A stretch of 62,342 nucleotides of DNA from Streptacidiphilus sp. ASG 303 (lineage in GTDB: Bacteria; Actinomycetota; Actinomycetes; Streptomycetales; Streptomycetaceae): assembly GCF_020991365.1 (NCBI RefSeq), contig NZ_JAJLRA010000032.1, positions 1 through 62,342 of the forward strand, given 5' to 3'. Numbering within the stretch: the stretch's first letter is position 1; every line of letters starts with the position of its first letter. Below the pieces are notes generated by a model that was given only the letters and a program-made list of their open reading frames with translations, was not told where the DNA came from and did no database searches. The position numbers and the translations under genes are program-made. Shown here one piece after another: positions 53,747 through 62,342 of the stretch.

Positions 53747-54355
53747 TCAGCCCAGGAACTGCTTCACGACCGGGGCCAGGGCGCGGAAGGCGTGGCCACG
53801 GTGGCTGATGGCGTTCTTCTCGGCCGGGGTCAGCTCGGCGCAGGTGCGGGTGTCGCCGTGGGGCTGGAGGATCGGGTCGTAGCCGAATCCGCTGGTGCCG
53901 GAGGGGGTGGTGCGGAGGGTGCCTTCGAGACGGCCCTCGACGACGTGCTCGGTGCCGTCGGGGAGGGCGAGGGCGGCGGCGCAGGCGAAGTGGGCGCCGC
54001 GGTGGGGCGCGGCGATGTCGGAGAGCTGGGCGAGGAGCAGGTCGAGGTTGGCCTTGTCGTCGCCGTGGCGGCCGGCCCAGCGGGCGGAGAAGATGCCGGG
54101 GGCGCCGCCGAGGACGTCGACGCAGAGGCCGGAGTCGTCGGCGACGGCGGGGTGGCCGGTGGCCCGGGCGAGGGCGTGGGCCTTGAGCAGGGCGTTCTCG
54201 GCGAAGGTGACGCCGGTCTCGCGGACGTCGGGGATGTCGGGGTAGGCGTCGGCGCCGACGAGTTCGACGTCCAGTCCGGCCTCGGTGAGGATGGCGCGGA
54301 GTTCGGTGACCTTGTGCCGGTTGCGGGTGGCGAGGACGAGGCGCTGGGTGCTCAT
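53747..54355 (-). CDS. rdgB: Inosine/xanthosine triphosphate pyrophosphatase
   Basis: The 202-residue product is a HAM1/RdgB house-cleaning enzyme that hydrolyses dITP, ITP and XTP to monophosphates. LVLATRNRHKVTELRAIL supplies the N-terminal SxNxxK-like motif (here TRNRHK), followed by TFAENALLKA, AVADDSGLCVDVLGGAPGIFSARWAG and the C-terminal SGFGYDPI and SHRGHAFRAL. Length is normal. It sits 162 bp downstream of rph, the usual actinobacterial pairing. Confidence 0.97.
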   Translation of the reverse strand: MSTQRLVLATRNRHKVTELRAILTEAGLDVELVGADAYPDIPDVRETGVTFAENALLKAHALARATGHPAVADDSGLCVDVLGGAPGIFSARWAGRHGDDKANLDLLLAQLSDIAAPHRGAHFACAAALALPDGTEHVVEGRLEGTLRTTPSGTSGFGYDPILQPHGDTRTCAELTPAEKNAISHRGHAFRALAPVVKQFLG

Positions 54356-54517
54356 GGCGTCCGATTATCCCCGGGTGGGGCTGCGGGGCGGGCACCCGGC
54401 GGGCACCTGACAGATGCGGGTGGGCGGTGCGGGCCGGGCCGGGGGCCGCGCGGGCGCGCCCGCCGGTCCGGGCGGGTCCGGGTCCGGCGGGCGCGGGCGG
54501 TGGGGCGGGGGTGCGGG

Positions 54518-55243
<726 letters not shown>

Positions 55244-55363
55244 AGCGGTCGAGCCTAGTCGAGCGGGGGCGGGGGTGCGGTGCGGCGGGGCGTCCGGGGG
55301 TGCGGCGGGGCGCGCGGGGGTGGGGCGGGTGTCGGAAGGTGTCCCGGGGGCGGGGCGGCGGGG

Positions 55364-56056
55364 TCAGGGGGTGAGGGGGTGGGTGAGGAGGGCGCGACCG
55401 GCTGCGGGGTCTCCGTCCCAGGTGAGGGCGGGGGCGTCGAGGGGGATGCGCTTCCACAGGGCGAGGAGGAGGTCCTCGGCGGTGGCGGAGAGTTCGGCGA
55501 CGGGGTGCCCGGGGCCGTGGGTGCGGGTGGTGCCGGTGTCGGTGGCGTGGAGGCGGATCGCGGTGCGGGGCGCGTGTGTGCGGCCGCGCGCGGCCTGGCG
55601 TGGGGCGAGGGTGTCGAGGACTTCGGCGACGCCTTCGTCGGCGAGGGCCGGGTCGAGGGGGTGCGGGCGCCCGAGGGCCTGTTCGGCGTCCCAGCGGTGG
55701 ATGAGGGCCTCGAGGGCGCGGCGCCGCTGCCAGAAGGCGACGGTGCGGGGCGGGTGGAAGGTCCACGCCTCGGCTGCGGGGTCGGTGTCGAGGGCGTGGA
55801 GGAGGTCGGCGGAGGTCCGGTCGAACCAGCGGGTGAGGGCGGCGGGGTCGCGGGGTGCGGGGGGTGCCTGGTGGTCGCCGTGCTTCTCGGTGACGGCGGC
55901 GGTGGCCCACTGGTTGGAGCGGCCGAGGTGTTCGGCGAGGTCGTGGAGGGTCCAGGGGGCGCAGTGTGCGACGGGGGCGGCGAGGTCGCCGTCGAGGCAG
56001 GCGCGGAAGGCGGCGAGTTCGCGGCGGAGGTGGGCGAGGAGGTCGACGGGGTGCAT
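55364..56056 (-). CDS. Mycothiol-dependent-type enzyme (DinB fold)
   Basis: The 230-residue product belongs to the maleylpyruvate-isomerase-type, mycothiol-dependent DinB superfamily. The metal-ligand segment WTLHDLAEHLGRSNQW carries the characteristic H-x4-H, and a further His in ALIHRWDAEQALGRP completes a likely three-histidine site. The C-terminal domain resembles the MDMPI C-terminal (SCP2-like) region. Substrate is unknown; such proteins act in isomerisation, detoxification or thiol transfer. Confidence 0.85.
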   Translation of the reverse strand: MHPVDLLAHLRRELAAFRACLDGDLAAPVAHCAPWTLHDLAEHLGRSNQWATAAVTEKHGDHQAPPAPRDPAALTRWFDRTSADLLHALDTDPAAEAWTFHPPRTVAFWQRRRALEALIHRWDAEQALGRPHPLDPALADEGVAEVLDTLAPRQAARGRTHAPRTAIRLHATDTGTTRTHGPGHPVAELSATAEDLLLALWKRIPLDAPALTWDGDPAAGRALLTHPLTP

Positions 56057-56092
56057 GGGGCGAGGGTAGGCGGGAGGTGCGGGGGTGACGGG

Positions 56093-56842
56093 TCAGCCGA
56101 GGTGGTAGACGGCGCCGGAGCGGGCGGCTTCGACGGGGCCGGGGTAGGCGGCGCGGGCGTCGGCGAGGTTGCGCCCGGTGTCGGTCCACGGGGGGATGTG
56201 GGTGAGGACGAGGCGGCGGGCGCCTGCGGCGGCGGCGGTCTCGCCGGCCTGGCGGCCGTTGAGGTGGAGGTCGGGGATGTCCTCGACGCCGTGGGTGAAG
56301 GAGGCCTCGCAGAGGAGGAGGTCGGCGTCGCGGGCGAGGGTGGTGAGTTCGGGGCAGGGGCCGGTGTCGCCGGAGTAGGCGAGGACGTGTCCGCCGTGTT
56401 CGATGCGGAAGCCGTAGGCCTCGACGGGGTGGGCGACGGGGGCGGCGGTGATGCGGAGGGGGCCGAGGGTGAAGGTGCCGGAGGTGAGGGTGTGGAAGTC
56501 GAAGACCTCCTTCATGCCGGGCTGCTCGTCCATGTCGTAGGCGCGGGCGAGGCGTTCGGCGGTGCCCTGGGGCCCGTGGACGGGCAGGGGGTCGGGGCAG
56601 CCGCCGACGCGGTAGTTGCGGGCGACCCAGTAGGCGCACATGTCGATGCAGTGGTCGGCGTGGAGGTGGCTGAGGAGGACGGCGTCGACGTCGTAGAGGC
56701 CGCAGTGGCGCTGGAGGGCGCCGAGGGCGCCGTTGCCGAGGTCGATGACGAGGCGGTAGCCGTCGGCCTCGACGAGGTAGCAGGAGCAGGGGGAGTCGGG
56801 GGACGGGAAGCTTCCCGAGCACCCCACGACGGTCAGGTCCAT
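56093..56842 (-). CDS. Metallo-beta-lactamase-fold hydrolase (RNase Z-like)
   Basis: The 249-residue product has the dinuclear-zinc motif SHLHADHCID (His59, His61, Asp63, His64), later ligands in APVAHPVEAYG and AYSGDTGPC, and a final LVLTHIPPW. The pattern is that of ElaC/RNase Z-like or small phosphodiesterase-type MBL proteins; the flexible arm of true tRNase Z is absent. It is found next to rph-rdgB in streptomycetes as I recall. GTCVGCSGSFPSPDSP-like start region fits the family. Confidence 0.88.
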   Translation of the reverse strand: MDLTVVGCSGSFPSPDSPCSCYLVEADGYRLVIDLGNGALGALQRHCGLYDVDAVLLSHLHADHCIDMCAYWVARNYRVGGCPDPLPVHGPQGTAERLARAYDMDEQPGMKEVFDFHTLTSGTFTLGPLRITAAPVAHPVEAYGFRIEHGGHVLAYSGDTGPCPELTTLARDADLLLCEASFTHGVEDIPDLHLNGRQAGETAAAAGARRLVLTHIPPWTDTGRNLADARAAYPGPVEAARSGAVYHLG

Positions 56843-57181
56843 GCCGCGCCCCTCCGCACCGGCTCGTACCGGCCGGGCCGGCCGGTGATGCTGCTTTCGC
56901 GAGTCGGTGTCGAGCGTAAGGGCGTGGCGGCACCCGGTCCCCTTGTGCGTGCCGCGTTGTGTCGGGAATCACCAGGACGAGGGGCGGCCGGGGGGCGGGT
57001 GCCGGCTCCTCGGGGGCGGGGCCGGGGGTGCTCCGCGCGGGGGTCGCCGAGGGGGTGCCGGGGCGGCGGGAGGGGTGCCGGGGACGGCAGGCCCCGCTGC
57101 GAGGGGGGGCGGCGCGGGCCCCCGCCGGTGGTCGGCGGGGGCCCGGGGTGGTGCGCGGCGGGTCCGGTGGCGGGGTCGGGG
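56843..57181. other. Gap between the MBL gene and cysM
   Basis: Promoter elements for the MBL gene should lie near 56890-56925 (TGCTGCTTTCGCGAGTCGG is the least GC-rich part). The remainder is G-rich low-complexity sequence and the cysM terminator hairpin, listed separately. No gene is supported. Confidence 0.4.
57115..57145 (-). terminator. Terminator after cysM
   Basis: CGGGCCCCCGCCG and CGGCGGGGGCCCG pair perfectly over 13 bp around a 5-nt loop, 37 bp beyond the cysM stop. It ends the cysO-cysM transcript. Confidence 0.8.
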
Positions 57182-59277
<2,096 letters not shown>

Positions 59278-59294
59278 GCGGGCCAGGATATGCG

Positions 59295-59314
59295 GGGCCC
59301 GGCGTGCCGGGCCC
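59295..59314 (-). terminator. Terminator-like hairpin after the permease gene
   Basis: GGGCCCGGC and GCCGGGCCC pair perfectly over 9 bp with a 2-nt loop, between the amino-acid permease stop and the JAMM peptidase start. A second GC-rich hairpin follows toward the permease. Confidence 0.55.
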
Positions 59315-59393
59315 TCCCGTCCCGGGCGGGGGCGGGAGGGCCTGCGGCGGGGGTGCCGGGAGGCCCCGGGGGTTCCGGGGGTTCCGGGGCGGT

Positions 59394-60845
59394 TCAGGCG
59401 TCGGCGGACGCGGGCTCGGCGGTCCCGGCTGCGGCTGCGGCTGCGGCGGGGGCGGGCGCCGGGGCGGGGGCGGCGACGGCGGCCGGGTTGCGGCGGCGCA
59501 GCACGGCGTAGCCGGCGGTCAGCAGCAGCGCCCAGACGGGGAAGACGTAGAGCGAGACGCGGGCGTCGGCGTCGAGGGCGATGAGGACGGTGACGAAGGC
59601 GAGGAAGGCGAGGGCCCCCCAGCTGGTCCAGGGGGCGCCGGGGGCGCGGAAGGCGGGGGCGGGGAGGCGTCCGGCGCGGTGGGCTGCGTGGTAGCGGATC
59701 TGGCTGAGGAGGATGACGGCCCAGGTCCAGATGCCGGCGACGGTGGCGACGGAGGTGACGTAGGTGAAGGCCTCGGCGGGGGCGGTGTAGTTGAGGACGA
59801 CGCCGACGCCCATGAGCAGGGCGGAGACGGTGATGGCGGCGGCGGGGGTGCGCCGGTTGTTGAGGCGGGTGACGGCGCCGGGTGCCTGGCCGCGGAGGGC
59901 GAGGTCGCGGAGCATGCGTCCGGTGGAGTACATGCCGGAGTTGCAGGAGGAGAGGGCGGCGGTCAGGACGACGAAGTTGACGATGCCGCCGGCGGCGGGG
60001 ATGCCGATGCGGCTGAAGGCGGCGACGAAGGGGGAGGCGCCGGGCTGGAACTCGCTCCAGGTCACGAGGGAGAGGATGACGAGGAGGGCGCCGACGTAGA
60101 AGACGCCGATGCGCACGGGGAGGGTGTTGATGGCGCGCGGGAGGGTCTTCTCGGGGTTCTCGCTCTCGCCTGCGGTGACGCCGACGAGTTCGACGCCGAG
60201 GTAGGCGAACATGACGATCTGGAGGGTCGTCAGGGTGGAGCCGACACCGTTGGGGAACAGGCCGCCGTCGGCCCAGAGGTGGGTGGCGGAGGCGGTGTCG
60301 GCGGCGTCGCTGAAGCCGAGGGTGAGGACGCCGACGCCGATCAGGATCATGCCGATGATGGCGGTGACCTTGATCAGGGAGAACCAGAACTCGATCTCGC
60401 CGAAGAGCTTCACCGAGATGAGGTTGGCGGTGTAGAGGACGACGAGGAAGAGCAGGGCGCTGGCCCACTGGGGGATCGAGGGCGCCCAGTAGTGGATGTA
60501 GACGGCGGCGGCGGTCACCTCGGCCATGCCGGTGACGACCCACATGAGCCAGTAGGTCCAGCCGGTGACGAAGCCGGCGAAGGGGCCCAGGAACTCGCGG
60601 GCGTACTCGGCGAAGGAGCCGGAGACGGGGCGGTAGGTGAGCAGTTCGCCCAGGGCCCGCATGATGCAGAAGACGACTGCTCCGGCGACCGCGTAGGAGA
60701 GCACCAGGCTGGGGCCGGCCTTGTGGATGGCGGTGCCGGCGCCGAGGAAGAGGCCGGTGCCGATGGCGCCGCCGATGGCGATCATCTGGATCTGCCGGCT
60801 GCCGAGTCCGCGCTCGTATCCCTCGTCGGGGTTCTGTCCTGCCAT
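59394..60845 (-). CDS. Amino-acid permease (AAT/APC family)
   Basis: The 483-residue product has twelve predicted helices and the APC/AAT signature IAIGGAIGTGLFLGAG in helix 1, with the GELLTYRPVSGSFAEYAREF region (key YRPVSGSF) in helix 3. These secondary transporters import amino acids by proton symport. Residues after about 455 are an Ala/Pro tail. It lies between the JAMM peptidase and DUF2017 genes, on the same strand. A symmetric element lies 118 bp upstream. Confidence 0.94.
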   Translation of the reverse strand: MAGQNPDEGYERGLGSRQIQMIAIGGAIGTGLFLGAGTAIHKAGPSLVLSYAVAGAVVFCIMRALGELLTYRPVSGSFAEYAREFLGPFAGFVTGWTYWLMWVVTGMAEVTAAAVYIHYWAPSIPQWASALLFLVVLYTANLISVKLFGEIEFWFSLIKVTAIIGMILIGVGVLTLGFSDAADTASATHLWADGGLFPNGVGSTLTTLQIVMFAYLGVELVGVTAGESENPEKTLPRAINTLPVRIGVFYVGALLVILSLVTWSEFQPGASPFVAAFSRIGIPAAGGIVNFVVLTAALSSCNSGMYSTGRMLRDLALRGQAPGAVTRLNNRRTPAAAITVSALLMGVGVVLNYTAPAEAFTYVTSVATVAGIWTWAVILLSQIRYHAAHRAGRLPAPAFRAPGAPWTSWGALAFLAFVTVLIALDADARVSLYVFPVWALLLTAGYAVLRRRNPAAVAAPAPAPAPAAAAAAAGTAEPASADA

Positions 60846-60962
60846 GGGTGGTGCGACCTTTCATCCGCTGCCCGGACGGGGTCCCGGCCCGGGAGTGATC
60901 GTGCAGTCGTATCACCGGGCGCCCGGATGCCGGTACGGATCTGATCGCGATTTGAGCATCTG

Positions 60963-60981
60963 AAGGGATGGTTCATCCCTT
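60963..60981. promoter_or_regulatory. Inverted repeat upstream of the permease gene
   Basis: AAGGGATG-GTT-CATCCCTT is a perfect 8-bp inverted repeat in the only AT-rich island of the 407-bp gap (60846-61252). It is a strong candidate operator or promoter-overlapping site for the amino-acid permease. The remainder of the gap toward 61252 is GGCGGG-rich low-complexity sequence without a gene. Confidence 0.5.
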
Positions 60982-61252
60982 TGCATGGCGGTTTGCACCC
61001 GCCGGGAGTCCACCATGCGGACAGGCCGGATGCGGACGGGCCGGGTGGCGGCGGGGTGCGGGCGGGTGGCGGTCCGCCGGGTGGGGAGCGTGGGGGCGGG
61101 GCGCACGCGGGGGCCGGACGCGGGGCGGCGGACGGCGGGGGCGGCGGGGGTAGCGGCCCCGGAGGCCTCAGCCCGGCCGGGCGCGGGGCGGGCGGGGCGT
61201 CGCGGGCGGCGTGCGGCCCGGCGGAAGCGCGTGCGGCCCGGCCCGGGTCGGG

Positions 61253-61849
61253 TCAGGCGGTGAGGGCCTCGACGAGGGACTCCTGCATGGCGCCCAGCCA
61301 CAGGTAGGCCATGACCAGCGGCTTGACCGGGTCGTCGTCGGGCAGCCGGTAGAGCCGCTCGTCCTCGGCGTCGTCGGTGACCTCCAGGCGGGCGCCGAGG
61401 GTGAGGCGCAGGTCGTTGAGGGCGCCGAGCCAGTGGCGGCACTGCTCGGCGTCGAGGCGCAGGACGCCGCCCCTGCCCCCGGCGGTGGCGGCGGAGAAGC
61501 CGTCGAGGGAGCGGACGACGGCGAGGGCGTCGTCGCGCTTGCGGGCGCGCAGGTCGGGTTCGGTGTAGCGGCGGAACTCGGCGGCGGCGGCCCGCTGCTC
61601 GTCGTCGGGCTCGGCGCCGGGCGTGCCGTAGGCGTCGGGGAAGAGGCGGGCGAGCGCCGGGTCGTCGGGCGGGGTGGTGGGGCCCTCGGCGAAGAGGGCG
61701 GCCAGCGGGTCGGCGTCGGGCCCGTCGGCGGGCCCGGGGCCGATGAGCTCCAGCATCTGCACGGCGAGGCTGCGGAGGATGGAGACCTCCACCTCGTCGA
61801 GCGCGATCGCCGCGCCGCCGCCGGGGGTCGTCTCGAACAGTCCTGCCAT
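61253..61849 (-). CDS. DUF2017 family protein
   Basis: The 198-residue product matches the actinobacterial DUF2017 family: ALDEVEVSILRSLAVQMLELI near the N-terminus (key VEVSILRSLAVQMLEL), FRRYTEPDLRARKRDDALAVV in the middle and LRLTLGARLEV toward the end. It usually accompanies clpS. Here the 320-bp stretch before its start holds no clpS. Function is unknown; association with ClpS suggests proteolysis control. Confidence 0.9.
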   Translation of the reverse strand: MAGLFETTPGGGAAIALDEVEVSILRSLAVQMLELIGPGPADGPDADPLAALFAEGPTTPPDDPALARLFPDAYGTPGAEPDDEQRAAAAEFRRYTEPDLRARKRDDALAVVRSLDGFSAATAGGRGGVLRLDAEQCRHWLGALNDLRLTLGARLEVTDDAEDERLYRLPDDDPVKPLVMAYLWLGAMQESLVEALTA

Positions 61850-62055
61850 CAGGCCTCAGGGCCCCTTCGTGTCACGTCTCGCGTCGTCCTCCGCCCCGCC
61901 CGCGGCTGCCGGGGCCGGCGGTGGGCGGCCGGAGCACGCCCGGAGGACGTGGACGACGCAGCCCGTGAGGCCGGCGGGGCCATCACGGACGATTGTGCCC
62001 CATGCCGGACAGGGCCGGGCCCGGCCGTCCCGCTCGCGCCGGGCAGGGCCGCGGA

Positions 62056-62090
62056 CGCCCGGCCCGGCGGGCTCCCCGCCGGGCCGGGCG
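62056..62090 (-). terminator. Terminator after the oxidoreductase beta gene
   Basis: CGCCCGGCCCGGCGGG and CCCGCCGGGCCGGGCG pair perfectly over 16 bp with a 3-nt loop, 79 bp past the stop of the partial gene at the right edge. It separates that gene from DUF2017. The rest of the gap from 61850 is gene-free. Confidence 0.8.
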
Positions 62091-62169
62091 TTCTCCCCGG
62101 CCGCGGGCCCCGCCGCAGGGCCCGGCAGGAGCCGGTCCCGGGTGCGGGTGCGGCCGGGGTGCGGGCCAG

Positions 62170-62342
62170 TCAGTCGGTGACGGTCCAGGTGTCGGGGCCG
62201 GCGAGGAGGGCGGCCAGGTCGCCCTGTCCGCGGGCGGTGGTGGCGGCGGTGAGCTGTTCGGCCATGAGGGTGTCGTAGACCGGGCGGTCGACGGCGCGCA
62301 GCACGCCGATCGGGGTGTGGTGCAGGGTGTCGGGGTCGGTGA
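62170..62342 (-). CDS. korB: 2-oxoacid:ferredoxin oxidoreductase beta subunit, 3' end
   Basis: The minus-strand frame is open to the window edge and ends TDPDTLHHTPIGVLRAVDRP, then YDTLMAEQL and GDLAALLAGPDTWTVTD. HTPIGVLR and the VDRPVYDTL segment are typical of the C-terminus of KorB-type subunits, which with KorA convert 2-oxoglutarate or pyruvate to acyl-CoA with ferredoxin. Only about 56 residues are in the window, so the thiamine-diphosphate domain cannot be checked. Confidence 0.85.
   Translation of the reverse strand, partial: TDPDTLHHTPIGVLRAVDRPVYDTLMAEQLTAATTARGQGDLAALLAGPDTWTVTD

Overview
The window comes from a very GC-rich, high-GC3 actinomycete, most likely Streptomyces or a close relative such as Kitasatospora. 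The support is the cslA-glxA-cslZ cell-surface polysaccharide locus, a CysO/CysM/JAMM cysteine pathway, a mycothiol-dependent-type enzyme, DUF3152, DUF3618, DUF2017 and DUF445 proteins, twin-arginine-like and lipobox signals, and frequent ATGA/GTGA/TGATG translational coupling. It reads as ordinary chromosome, with small accessory patches near 31.4-34.8 kb and 52.5-53.6 kb. No rRNA, insertion sequence, CRISPR array or prophage is visible.

Layout. 0.4-8.6 kb holds single genes: a cytochrome P450, a MarC-type membrane protein, a MocR/GntR regulator, a DedA protein, a lipoprotein of the polysaccharide-deacetylase type, a methyltransferase and a PIG-L deacetylase. 8.7-14.6 kb (minus strand) is a fully coupled branched-chain-amino-acid-type ABC importer operon (livK-livG-livF-livH-livM) ending in an alpha/beta hydrolase. 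It is divergent from a two-subunit CoA-transferase (14.9-16.4 kb). 17.0-22.2 kb is cslA-glxA with convergent cslZ; cslA carries the only in-frame TTA (bldA-type) codon I found. Then come ung, a nitronate monooxygenase and, at 24.8-30.4 kb, a two-component system divergent from a coupled lipoprotein / membrane-fusion adaptor / ABC ATPase / FtsX-permease efflux operon whose lipoprotein gene is frameshifted in a G7 tract.

31.4-34.8 kb is patchy: lipoproteins, a tyrosine-phosphatase-like gene scrambled by a perfect 47-bp inverted repeat, a coupled pair of small unknown genes that could be a toxin-antitoxin module, a remnant of a secreted Ig-like repeat protein and a DUF1877 protein. 35-40.6 kb has a GNAT enzyme, a HAD-IIA phosphatase, a secreted phosphoesterase behind a convincing PHO box, and a ROK regulator divergent from an oxidoreductase. 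40.9-47.7 kb has a YidC-like gene without a nearby stop, an adenosine-deaminase family enzyme, a DUF445 protein and an ABC-2 exporter.

48-62.3 kb looks like conserved core: a bifunctional penicillin-binding protein, a GroES-like protein, Bcp, an HNH endonuclease next to tRNA-Leu(UAG), rdgB, rph, and the sulfur-carrier cysteine module (JAMM peptidase, a cysteine-containing leader peptide, cysO, cysM). It ends with an amino-acid permease, a DUF2017 protein and the 3' end of a 2-oxoacid:ferredoxin oxidoreductase beta gene. Functional names rest on motifs and family recollection; no database search was possible.
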